A stretch of DNA of 40,003 nt. Source: Hominimerdicola alba 8. Lineage in GTDB: Bacteria > Bacillota > Clostridia > Oscillospirales > Ruminococcaceae. Under the pieces are notes generated by a model. The model worked only from the letters and a program-made list of their open reading frames with translations, did not search any database and was not told where the DNA came from. Position numbers and translations under genes: made by a program. Position 1 is the first letter of the stretch; the number at the start of each line of letters is the position of its first letter. The stretch is from assembly GCF_000178155.2 (NCBI RefSeq), contig NZ_ADKM02000045.1, forward strand, positions 1 to 40,003. The letters are read 5' to 3'. Below are positions 33,400 to 40,003 of the stretch, in pieces.

Positions 33400-34794
33400 A
33401 TGAACGAAAGAAGAAGTTGTAAAAAGGTAACAGCTGGTTTGATGGCACTTATAATGACAGCAGGTATGCTCAATGCCGGTGTCGGCAGTTTTGCAAGCAT
33501 GCAGACTGTAACTGCAAGTGCTATGGTTGTCAAACATACAGCCCTGTATGATGATGAAATAGTTACCGATGAAGAAACAACCGCAGACGGCGATGTTATG
33601 CTTAGTGAAGAGATGACTGAGCTCAACAGCGCAAATTACTTCGTTGACGGCGGCGTTGTTACCATCGACAGTGTTATCACTGTTAAAGGCGAAGTAAATC
33701 TTACACTGAACAACGGTGCAGAGCTGATCGCAGCTAACGGAATCGTTATTGAAGAGGGCGGCGTGCTCAACGTATACGGTGACGGCGTACTTACTGCAAC
33801 AGGTGCTCCAAATGCAGGCACAAATCAGTATGGTCATAACGCTATCAAGGGTACTATAAACATATACAGCGGTACTGTTGATGCTACAGCAAGTGATTCT
33901 GCACAGGGTTATGGCAGCACCGGCTGGCTGCACGGCAACACAGGTATTGAAGGCGTAGCTGCTATCGATGGTGATATAACTATCTACGGCGGTACTCTTA
34001 TTGCGAAGGGCGGCAACGCAGGTGATGGTGGTGATGGCTGGTATGCAGGCAACGGCGGACACGGCGGCTATGCTCTGGCAGGTAATATCACCATAAACGG
34101 CGGTAACTTTAAACTCGAAGGCGGCAAGGGCGGCGAAGGCAGACCAAGCAGTGGCCCCAAAAATAGCGGTTATACCGATGGTCAAAGAGGCGAGGACGGT
34201 GCAGCATTCGCTCCTGATGCTAAGGTAGTTGTAAATACTTCTAATGTCAGCACTTCCAAGACTCCTGAAATCGTATACGAAAAAGGCAGCGGTTGTGCTA
34301 AGCTGACATGGACAGCAGTTGCAGGCGCTGAAAAGTATGCTGTAGCCGCTTTCCAGAACGGTTCATGGACTCTGCTTGACCAGGGTTATCCTACATCTTA
34401 TGTACTCAATGGTCTGAAGGCAGGTACTGAGTACAAGGTAGCTGTTATAGCAATGTTCAACGGTGAGTGGAATATGGACTTCACCAATGCGATCACTGTA
34501 ACTGCAAATGCTGCAAAGAATGAAATGTATCCAAAGGTATCCAATATTGAATACAGCAAGGCAACACATCAGTTCAGACTGAACTGGAATGCTGTAGATG
34601 GCGCTTCGCAGTATGGTATTGCTACTAAGGTAGCCGGCAAGTGGAAGATCGTGTCATACACTGACAAGACTACATTCACATCGCCTAAGTTGACAGCAGG
34701 CAGTACATATGAGTTACTGGTATGCGCAAAGGTAGACGGTAAATGGGATATCAGCTCAATGAGCAGCAGAGTATTCACAGTTACTGTTAAATAA
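33400..34794 (+). CDS. Secreted protein with beta-helix-like Gly-rich domain and two FN3-like modules
   Basis: The 464-aa protein has a signal peptide (basic MNERRSCKK, hydrophobic core, cleavage probably near residue 40 after TASA). Residues about 80-270 contain repeated short beta-strand patterns and Gly-rich turns (GGNAGDGGDGWYAGNGGHGG), as in parallel beta-helix or adhesin-type folds. Two FN3-like modules follow (about 285-367 and 375-464). The first contains CAKLTWTAVAGAEKYAVA. There is no dockerin or LPXTG anchor. The FN3 pair is paralogous to that of the neighbouring dockerin protein. GGAGG lies 11 bp upstream of ATG 33400. A role in surface adhesion or polysaccharide handling is inferred. 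Confidence 0.8.
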   Translation: MNERRSCKKVTAGLMALIMTAGMLNAGVGSFASMQTVTASAMVVKHTALYDDEIVTDEETTADGDVMLSEEMTELNSANYFVDGGVVTIDSVITVKGEVNLTLNNGAELIAANGIVIEEGGVLNVYGDGVLTATGAPNAGTNQYGHNAIKGTINIYSGTVDATASDSAQGYGSTGWLHGNTGIEGVAAIDGDITIYGGTLIAKGGNAGDGGDGWYAGNGGHGGYALAGNITINGGNFKLEGGKGGEGRPSSGPKNSGYTDGQRGEDGAAFAPDAKVVVNTSNVSTSKTPEIVYEKGSGCAKLTWTAVAGAEKYAVAAFQNGSWTLLDQGYPTSYVLNGLKAGTEYKVAVIAMFNGEWNMDFTNAITVTANAAKNEMYPKVSNIEYSKATHQFRLNWNAVDGASQYGIATKVAGKWKIVSYTDKTTFTSPKLTAGSTYELLVCAKVDGKWDISSMSSRVFTVTVK

Positions 34795-34810
34795 GCTAAA
34801 CTACTTCGAT

Positions 34811-34847
34811 AAAGCCGACAGTTTCACAGTAAGCTGTCGGCTTTTTA
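34811..34847 (+). terminator. Strong intrinsic terminator
   Basis: AAAGCCGACAG / CTGTCGGCTTT, an 11-bp stem with a 12-nt loop, followed by a T-run. Confidence 0.9.
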
Positions 34848-34940
34848 TTGCAAAATAACATCAGAATATTTTGCCCCGAACCGATATTGACAAAAGCGAT
34901 CAATGCACATCAACAGATCATACTTTATGTTAAGACGCAC

Positions 34941-35060
34941 TTGACAATTTCTCATCTTTGTGGTACAATCCTTTCGTTGGTTTAATGTTTTTTGCAATTA
35001 TATTATACCACAAAAAGAAGAGCTTGGCACTACCTTTCAGGTCTGTGCCAGGCTCTTTTT
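34941..35060 (+). ncRNA. Putative small RNA with own promoter and terminator
   Basis: A consensus promoter (TTGACA 34941-34946, 17 bp, TACAAT 34964-34969) is followed about 50 bp later by a strong terminator (GAGCTTGGCAC / GTGCCAGGCTC, 35020-35055, then TTTTT). The predicted transcript is about 85 nt and contains no credible gene. An inverted repeat TTTGTGGTA / TACCACAAA also spans the start. It lies between two surface-protein genes. No RNA family is recognised. Confidence 0.4.
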
Positions 35061-35065
35061 CTTTG

Positions 35066-35089
35066 TTGGGGCTGCAACAGCCTCTTTTT
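35066..35089 (+). terminator. Second small hairpin with T-run, resembling an IS1182 end
   Basis: GGGGCTG-CAA-CAGCCTC followed by TTTTT. Read on the minus strand it starts GAGGCTGTTGCA, the same 12 bases that begin the IS1182 remnant at 37080, so it may be a solitary IS end. Confidence 0.45.
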
Positions 35090-35173
35090 ATCTTTGAAAT
35101 TTTGAATTTGTGTTTATTTAAGAGTATGTACCACTTTCACAAAATTCATCCGAAAAATTCATATTATTTGCTC

Positions 35174-35202
35174 TTGAAAAATTATTACGGTTGATGTATA
35201 AT
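35174..35202 (+). promoter_or_regulatory. Promoter of the dockerin protein gene
   Basis: TTGAAA (35174-35179), 17 bp, TATAAT (35197-35202), 42 bp before ATG 35245. Confidence 0.7.
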
Positions 35203-35244
35203 ACTGTTAATGTATTATTTACAAATAAAAGGACTGATACGATT

Positions 35245-37062
35245 ATGAAAAAAAGAATTATAAGCGGACTGGCTGCACTTGCAATTGTGCTTTCGGGCAG
35301 TGGCGCGGTCGTTGGGAACGTGGTCGATTTGCAGTTTGATATTGCGGCAAGCGCCGAAAGCGTTGCAAGCGGCACCTGCGGTGAAAATCTGACCTGGAGC
35401 CTCGATAACGAAGGCACGCTTACGATCAGCGGTACGGGAGAAATGAATAATTATGCCCATTCTTATGATTCAGATATCGGAAAAGGTTATTCAAGCTCCA
35501 TAAAAAGAATTGTTATTGAAGAAGGTGTTACAAGCATCGGAAACAACGCATTTACTACCTATTGTAACGGCATTACAGATGTAACCATCCCGGAGGGTGT
35601 CACAAGCATTGGAGCTAATGCGTTTGAAAGCTGCGGTCTGACAAGCATAAACCTCCCCGACAGTGTCACAAGCATCGGAGATTTTGCGTTTGCAGACTGC
35701 ACTAAGCTTAAAAGCGTAACTATTCCCCGCAATGTTTCCAGCTTTGGCGTGAATGTGTTCAAGTCGTGGTTTGATTCCGCTCTTGAAAGCATAAATGTTG
35801 ATCCCGACAACAGTTACTATTCCTCGGTAGACGGTGTTATGTATAATAAGGACATGACAAAACTCGTGGCTTTCCCGTGCGGCAAAACAAGCGTAACGTT
35901 GCCTGACACTCTCACTAGTATAGATGAAAATGCATTTTACGAATTTGAAAAGCTTGAAAGCGTAATTATCCCGAACGGCGTTAAAAGTATAGGTGAATCC
36001 GCTTTTGAGGGCTGCAGAAAGCTCAAAAGCATAACAATTCCGGAAAGCGTTGAGAGCATTGGAAAGAATGCGTTTTTTGACTGCACTGCTATGACAAGCG
36101 CGACTCTGCCGAAGAGTAATATAAAAATTGGCGAATACGCTATCGGTTACTACTATCATCTCGCGGAGGGATATCCTTGGTCTCCGAATTTCGTCGAGGA
36201 CGGACCCCGTGTGATGGAAAACTTCAAGATATACTGCTATGAAGGAACAAGCGGCGAACAGTACGCGAAAAACAACAAGATCGCCTATGAACTGCGCGAA
36301 GATATCGAACCTGCCAATCCCGTTGTTACATACACCCCGGGCGACGGCTGTGTCACACTCAAGTGGAAAGCTGTAAAAGACGCTGAAAAATACGCTGTCG
36401 CAGTCGAGGTCGATGGCGAATGGACTATTGTTGAAAATACTTCCGATACTTCCTTTGTGCTTAGAAATCTGAAACCGGGCGTGAATTACAGTGTTGCCGT
36501 GTTATCAATGTTTGACAGTGAGTGGTACGTCAATTACTCGAACATGATAACCGTCACACCGTATGCGAAAACACCAGTGTACCCGATCGTTACCAACACC
36601 GAATACAACGAAACATATAACCAGTTCAGAATCCACTGGTCGGAGGTCGAGGATGCGGAAAAGTACGGCGTTGCCGTATACATCAAAGGCAAGTGGAAGA
36701 TCGCAGATCAGAATATCCCCGCAACAAAGACCTCATTCACCTCGCCCAAACTCACACCGGGACACCAATACAAGGTAGCAGTCTGCGCCAAGGTTAACGG
36801 CAATTGGCAAACCGACAAGATCAACAGCAGAGCTGTAACAGTTACTATAGTAAAGGGAACGACATTATTAAAAGGTGATGTTAACGGTGATGGAGAGATA
36901 ACTGTTACCGACGTTACTAAGGTTGCAGCTCATATTAAAGGCAAGAAGCTACTGAGCGATGATGAAAAGTTACGAGCTGATGTTAACGGCGATGGAATTA
37001 TAAATATTACTGATATTTCAAAAATAGCAGCTCATATAAAAGGAGAAAAATTACTGAGTTGA
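35245..37062 (+). CDS. Secreted BspA-type leucine-rich-repeat protein with FN3-like pair and type I dockerin
   Basis: The 605-aa protein has a signal peptide (MKKRIISGLAALAIVLSG). LRR_5/BspA repeats follow at about 40-330 (recurring IPEGVTSIGANAFESC-type units), then a tandem FN3-like pair (about 340-525). The C-terminal dockerin (about 545-605) has two Ca-binding repeats, GDVNGDGEITVTDVTKVAAH and ADVNGDGIINITDISKIAAH. Dockerins bind cohesins of a scaffoldin, so the protein is probably a cellulosome or surface component with a binding role rather than a known catalytic domain. ATG 35245 has AAAGGAC 11 bp upstream and heads the signal peptide. The FN3 pair matches that of the gene at 33400. 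Confidence 0.9.
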   Translation: MKKRIISGLAALAIVLSGSGAVVGNVVDLQFDIAASAESVASGTCGENLTWSLDNEGTLTISGTGEMNNYAHSYDSDIGKGYSSSIKRIVIEEGVTSIGNNAFTTYCNGITDVTIPEGVTSIGANAFESCGLTSINLPDSVTSIGDFAFADCTKLKSVTIPRNVSSFGVNVFKSWFDSALESINVDPDNSYYSSVDGVMYNKDMTKLVAFPCGKTSVTLPDTLTSIDENAFYEFEKLESVIIPNGVKSIGESAFEGCRKLKSITIPESVESIGKNAFFDCTAMTSATLPKSNIKIGEYAIGYYYHLAEGYPWSPNFVEDGPRVMENFKIYCYEGTSGEQYAKNNKIAYELREDIEPANPVVTYTPGDGCVTLKWKAVKDAEKYAVAVEVDGEWTIVENTSDTSFVLRNLKPGVNYSVAVLSMFDSEWYVNYSNMITVTPYAKTPVYPIVTNTEYNETYNQFRIHWSEVEDAEKYGVAVYIKGKWKIADQNIPATKTSFTSPKLTPGHQYKVAVCAKVNGNWQTDKINSRAVTVTIVKGTTLLKGDVNGDGEITVTDVTKVAAHIKGKKLLSDDEKLRADVNGDGIINITDISKIAAHIKGEKLLS

Positions 37063-37079
37063 CGATAAATCCAATATAG

Positions 37080-37373
37080 AGGCTGTTGCAACCGCAGCAC
37101 CCTCTAACCATATCCGAACATCAGAGTAAAAAAAATATTAACTGGTGAAATAAGCTGTTTCAGTGCGCACACCCCCAAGCCCTCTTCAAAAAAGAGGACT
37201 CGGGGGTGTTATGTTCTGCTGTTTTTTTATGCCGTTTTCAGTTCAAAAAGATAAATTCCAAGTCGGTTTTCTGAGATCTTAGCAAAAAGCTTCTTTATGT
37301 TGTATGCAAGTCCCAGCAAAAGGAACTCAGTTCTGATGTTGTTTTTGCCCCTGCACAGGAATCTTCTGATTAA
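37080..37373 (-). pseudogene. IS1182-family remnant with C-terminal end of the transposase
   Basis: On the minus strand the frame from about 37370 to the TAA at 37227 reads IRRFLCRGKNNIRTEFLLLG then LAYNIKKLF, ending LGIYLFELKTA. This is the conserved end of IS1182-type transposases. GAGGCTGTTGCAACCGCAG at 37080 looks like the IS end. The other end and most of the transposase are missing, cut off near 37373. Confidence 0.75.
37168..37210. terminator. Large hairpin inside the IS1182 remnant
   Basis: CACCCCC...CCTCTT pairs with AAGAGG...GGGGGTG around an A-rich loop. It can end transcription of the dockerin gene and sits downstream of the transposase stop. Confidence 0.65.
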
Positions 37374-37384
37374 AAACAGTATTT

Positions 37385-37648
37385 GTGTTTTCTTTTACTA
37401 ATGGAAACACTTATTGTATTAACTTTGACCTTTATCTCAGCAAGGAACTGCGAGATCAAAGATACGACGTTATTTCGGATGTACTAACCAATGAACCGCA
37501 TAGAGAACTGAAGTACATACGTTGTAAAGAATGCGAAAAGCTATTCGCTCTTACTAAAAATGAGATCGAGTGGTTTGATAAAAAGAAATTTTCGTTACCC
37601 AAAAGATGTGAGGATTGCAGAAACAAAAGGAAGAACATGACAGGATAA
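37385..37648 (+). CDS. Zinc-ribbon domain protein, 5' end uncertain
   Basis: This 87-aa frame has a zinc-ribbon pattern typical of short proteins of the probable zinc-ribbon family: YIRCKECEKLFALTKNEIEW, then FSLPKRCEDCRNKRK, with Cys-x2-Cys pairs about 30 residues apart. The earliest start is GTG 37385 without a ribosome site. The IS1182 remnant ends a few bases upstream, so the gene may have lost its natural start. It overlaps the next gene by about 34 bp. Confidence 0.6.
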   Translation: MFSFTNGNTYCINFDLYLSKELRDQRYDVISDVLTNEPHRELKYIRCKECEKLFALTKNEIEWFDKKKFSLPKRCEDCRNKRKNMTG

Positions 37649-38184
37649 AGGCTATAACAGATAAGTATTCAACTGAACCGGTTCATGTAGAAATGAACTG
37701 CCTGTACGATTACGTCAAAAGAGGAACTATCACTCTGGATACAAGAGTAAGAGTATCCGACCCCTGTTATGACATGGGGACCTGGTGTGCAGGAAGTCTT
37801 GAGAATGTTCTTCCCGGAACATACAACTGCTTTTGTCAGAATACAGGAGAGGGGAGAGTCGCTGCTATCAAGGTAGTACACGAGAAGTACGCCCCTGAAG
37901 AGTATGAACCTGATGAACTTCAGAACATTGACGTAGGAGTGGATTCCGGTGAATGCGGAATTTATGACGAAGATTATTTTGCAAAAAAATGCAAGGATAA
38001 AGAATGGTACGAATCCACATTTGTGCAGAGAGGTGCAGCACCTTTAGATGATAAAGCATTCATCAGCAGTTCAGGCTACGGTGATGGTAGTTACGAATGC
38101 TTTGTTGCAAGAAATCCCGAAGGAAAGATCGTAGCTATAAAGATATTATTTATCAGCTTTGAGGAAGATGAGGAGGAAGAATAA
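37615..38184 (+). CDS. DUF4241-like protein
   Basis: A 189-aa soluble acidic protein. RVRVSDPCYDMGTWCAG, NVLPGTYNCF, EGRVAAIKVVHEKY and VDSGECGIYDEDYF follow one another as in DUF4241-type proteins, which are of unknown function and common in accessory regions. Two further halves of this pattern recur near the end (GYGDGSYECFVARN). The start is uncertain: TTG 37615 is the earliest, its AGGA is too close, and no good ATG exists before residue 27. The tail (EEDEEEE) is strongly acidic. It overlaps the next gene by one base. Confidence 0.6.
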   Translation: MQKQKEEHDRIKAITDKYSTEPVHVEMNCLYDYVKRGTITLDTRVRVSDPCYDMGTWCAGSLENVLPGTYNCFCQNTGEGRVAAIKVVHEKYAPEEYEPDELQNIDVGVDSGECGIYDEDYFAKKCKDKEWYESTFVQRGAAPLDDKAFISSSGYGDGSYECFVARNPEGKIVAIKILFISFEEDEEEE

Positions 38185-38474
38185 TGAAAAAATTTAACGT
38201 AATAATTACAGAAACACTGAGGAAGGTAGTCACTGTCGAGGCTGAAACTGCAGAAGATGCCGAAGAGATCGTTGATGCAGCATGGCATAATAGCGAATAC
38301 ATTCTTGAAGCTGAATAATTTGCAGGTGTCGAGTTCACAGTTCGGAACGACAAAGACGGAGTGGAGATAGAAGAGATCAATGTTGAAGATAATAGTATAG
38401 ATACATCGAAAGATCGTCCGTATGATAATTTGTATGATATGTATTACGATGAATTTGATGATTACGAAAAATAA
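38184..38474 (+). pseudogene. DpnD/PcfM-like gene interrupted by an in-frame TAA
   Basis: AGGAGG lies 7 bp before ATG 38184. The first 44 residues (MKKFNVIITETLRKVVTVEA; AEDAEEIVDAAW; YILEAE) match the start of DpnD/PcfM-type small proteins. A TAA at 38316-38318 then stops the frame, but the same frame continues sensibly with FAGVEFTVRNDKDGVEIEEI to the TAA at 38472-38474. Relatives run through this point. It is therefore a nonsense mutation, or a 44-aa protein followed by decayed sequence. Confidence 0.65.
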
Positions 38475-38496
38475 GATAAACCGATAACTTATAGCA

Positions 38497-38525
38497 AACA
38501 CTCTTCTTCGGAAGGGTGTTTTTTT
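38497..38525 (+). terminator. Intrinsic terminator
   Basis: AACACTCTTC / GAAGGGTGTT with a stable TTCG loop, followed by a long T-run. Confidence 0.85.
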
Positions 38526-38623
38526 ATTGGGGAAAATATTCAGGTATAATATAAGCAGGATCGGTTTTTGATAATTGGAGTCATTAAAAACTGAATCACT
38601 ATAATAATTAAGGAGGATAAAAA

Positions 38624-39370
38624 ATGAAAAAACGAATGAACTACATTTCATGGGACGATTATTTTCTCGGTATAGCCGAACTATCTGCTGCAAGGAGTAA
38701 AGATCCGAACACTCAGGTAGGGGCTTGTATCGTTTCTGAGGAAAACAAGATACTTTCATTGGGATACAACGGAATGCCTGCCGGATGTAATGATGATGAG
38801 ATGCCCTGGGGTAGGGAAGGGGACTTCCTTGATACTAAGTACCCTTTTGTCTGCCACGCAGAACTTAATGCTGTTTTGAACAGCAACCACGACCTTAAAG
38901 GGTCAAGGATCTATGTATCACTTTTCCCATGCAACGAATGCGCCAAAGCAATAATCCAGAGCGGTATAAAGGAAGTTATTTATACATGCGACAAATATGC
39001 AGATACAGACGGAACAAAGGCTTCAAAGATGATGTTTAAGATGGCGGGTGTAAAAACTCGTCAGATAAAGCAAGAACATCTTGTAAAGATATTGCCGAAT
39101 ATAAAGCCTAAGAGATGGTTTTTGATCTATAAGGGAGAAGGTTCAAAAATGAACATTACTCCATATAAGTCTGAAGCCGAGGCAAAAGAAGCAATGCGTA
39201 ACGAATACGGCATGTATTGCTTTTATAAAGAGGGATTTACCTGTTATGGAGACTGCTGGATCAGAGAACTCGATGCTTATGTAGATAGCCCTGATGATGG
39301 ATGGCAGAGGAGATGGGTGATCATTCCGGAAGACGAACTTTTCAAAAACTATGACACTATCGGTTTTTAG
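38624..39370 (+). CDS. dCMP deaminase-like protein with C-terminal extension
   Basis: The first ~160 of 248 residues form a deoxycytidylate/cytidine deaminase: [20 protein letters not shown] at the start, the zinc and proton-shuttle motif CHAELNAVL, and [13 protein letters not shown]. dCMP deaminase makes dUMP for thymidylate synthesis; phage- and element-encoded versions are common. Residues about 165-248 form an extra domain ([26 protein letters not shown]-like [22 protein letters not shown]) that is not part of typical deaminases. GGAGG lies 8 bp before ATG 38624. The deaminase is clear; the extension is unrecognised. Confidence 0.85.
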   Translation: MKKRMNYISWDDYFLGIAELSAARSKDPNTQVGACIVSEENKILSLGYNGMPAGCNDDEMPWGREGDFLDTKYPFVCHAELNAVLNSNHDLKGSRIYVSLFPCNECAKAIIQSGIKEVIYTCDKYADTDGTKASKMMFKMAGVKTRQIKQEHLVKILPNIKPKRWFLIYKGEGSKMNITPYKSEAEAKEAMRNEYGMYCFYKEGFTCYGDCWIRELDAYVDSPDDGWQRRWVIIPEDELFKNYDTIGF

Positions 39371-39389
39371 TGAAAAAGAGGTATTAAAT

Positions 39390-39566
39390 ATGAGTGATAC
39401 AAAGATCATCAGAAGACTTAAAGACTATAAGGGATTCCATATATGGAAAGATCACACAGTTAAAGGTGAAATCTACTATTATCTTTGTGATCCTGAAGAA
39501 GATGAAATCATAGACGTATTCCGAACTTTAAAAGATGTTAAGAAAGCTGCTGATAGACGCATTTAG
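39390..39566 (+). CDS. Small unknown protein, 58 aa
   Basis: The frame MSDTKIIRRLKDYKGFHIWK continues to DVKKAADRRI. GAGGT lies 7 bp upstream of ATG 39390. It is short, basic at the ends and not recognised. It follows the deaminase after 19 bp and belongs to the same run of small genes. Confidence 0.65.
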   Translation: MSDTKIIRRLKDYKGFHIWKDHTVKGEIYYYLCDPEEDEIIDVFRTLKDVKKAADRRI

Positions 39567-39608
39567 TAACGTATTAAAGACAAAAACACTGAATAGGAGA
39601 AATAAATT

Positions 39609-39986
39609 ATGAAAAAAAGAAAATTTACACTCAAAACAGAATTCGGAGCAGAAAAGGTCAAATTCGCGATCAGCGAATATCTCGAATCATTTATTCCCGG
39701 CGGTGGACTTTATCTGGGTCTGATGAGCTGGGACGAAGATCTCGGATGCTGGACCTCGTACTGTGATGTATCTACTAATCTTCCGGAAACAAGTTTTCTT
39801 CACGTTCCGCCTGAGAATGCCATCTATATAAGAGATGACAAGTACTGGTATCCTGCTTTGAAAGAGATACTTACAGATGAAAAGCTGGCGTTCCCAACAA
39901 ACAGAAAGCTAAGTTCCGGATATTGCACTTATGACGAATGGATCCTCAGCGATAAACTCAAAGAGATCGCTGAGGAGATCGAATAA
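39609..39986 (+). CDS. Unknown protein, 125 aa
   Basis: A soluble protein starting MKKRKFTLKTEFGAEKVKFA and rich in aromatic residues in the middle (YLGLMSWDEDLGCWTSYCDV). No family is recognised. TAGGAGAAATAAATT precedes ATG 39609, a strong ribosome site. It is followed 14 bp later by the start of another gene, so the operon runs on. Confidence 0.7.
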   Translation: MKKRKFTLKTEFGAEKVKFAISEYLESFIPGGGLYLGLMSWDEDLGCWTSYCDVSTNLPETSFLHVPPENAIYIRDDKYWYPALKEILTDEKLAFPTNRKLSSGYCTYDEWILSDKLKEIAEEIE

Positions 39987-39987
39987 A

Positions 39988-40003
39988 AAGGAGAAAAATT
40001 ATG
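39988..40003 (+). CDS. Ribosome site and first codon of the next gene
   Basis: AAAAGGAG at 39987-39994 and ATG at 40001-40003 mark the start of a further gene cut by the window end. Nothing can be said of its product. Confidence 0.5.

Noticed and set aside
33376-34185. Long antisense frame (269 codons) within the FN3 secreted protein gene
   Set aside because: It mirrors the low-complexity Gly/Ala-rich coding strand, is extremely rich in Cys, Ala and Ser, and has no ribosome site or promoter.

Overview
The window looks like chromosomal DNA of a cellulolytic or related Ruminococcus (Oscillospiraceae, Bacillota). The reasons are a type I dockerin on a secreted leucine-rich-repeat protein, Gram-positive promoters and GGAGG-type ribosome sites, a LytTR/GHKL regulator pair, and abundant Tn4451-type serine recombinases. 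This assignment is inferred from gene content, not from a database match.

Layout. 1-4544: remains of a small accessory gene, then a potassium-uptake locus (ktrB, ktrA, a KdpD-like kinase and a KdpE-like regulator) with a 163-bp MITE-like element between ktrA and the kinase, and regularly spaced TTAAC repeats at the promoter. 4600-18840: a mosaic accessory island. It holds a SLOG-domain fragment, a truncated serine recombinase with a tnpW-like gene, a decayed HEPN (ApeA-like) gene whose two halves lie in opposite orientation around an intact serine recombinase, an oriT-like region with a MobC-like gene but no relaxase, an unrecognised two-gene operon (215 aa plus 975 aa, the latter resembling the C-terminal part of a STAND sensor without its NTPase), a DUF6061-like gene with ssb, a truncated tyrosine integrase, and a PLD-nuclease/SNF2 helicase fused to the tail of a type ISP restriction-modification enzyme. 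18936-29186: core genome. It holds lepA, two small membrane proteins, hemW, a lipoprotein adaptor, a membrane protein, a ZIP metal transporter, and a complete preQ1 operon (queD-queE-folE-queC-queF) behind a leader with a terminator/antiterminator arrangement. 29190-32642: IS and resolvase remnants, an unrecognised small gene, and a LytTR/GHKL two-component system. 32643-37062: a MITE, two secreted proteins that share a tandem fibronectin-III-like module (one with BspA-type repeats and a dockerin), and a compact promoter-terminator unit that may encode a small RNA. 37080-40003: an IS1182 remnant, then a run of small well-translated accessory genes (zinc ribbon, DUF4241-like, an interrupted DpnD/PcfM-like gene, a dCMP-deaminase fusion, unknowns) that continues past the window.

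How the genes work together. The ktr locus probably senses and imports K+. The que operon takes GTP to preQ1 for tRNA queuosine. The LytTR system and the FN3/dockerin proteins belong to cell-surface and extracellular functions. The island is a layered set of mobile elements carrying defence-type genes, several of them broken. The best candidates for something undescribed are the 215/975-aa operon and the split HEPN gene.
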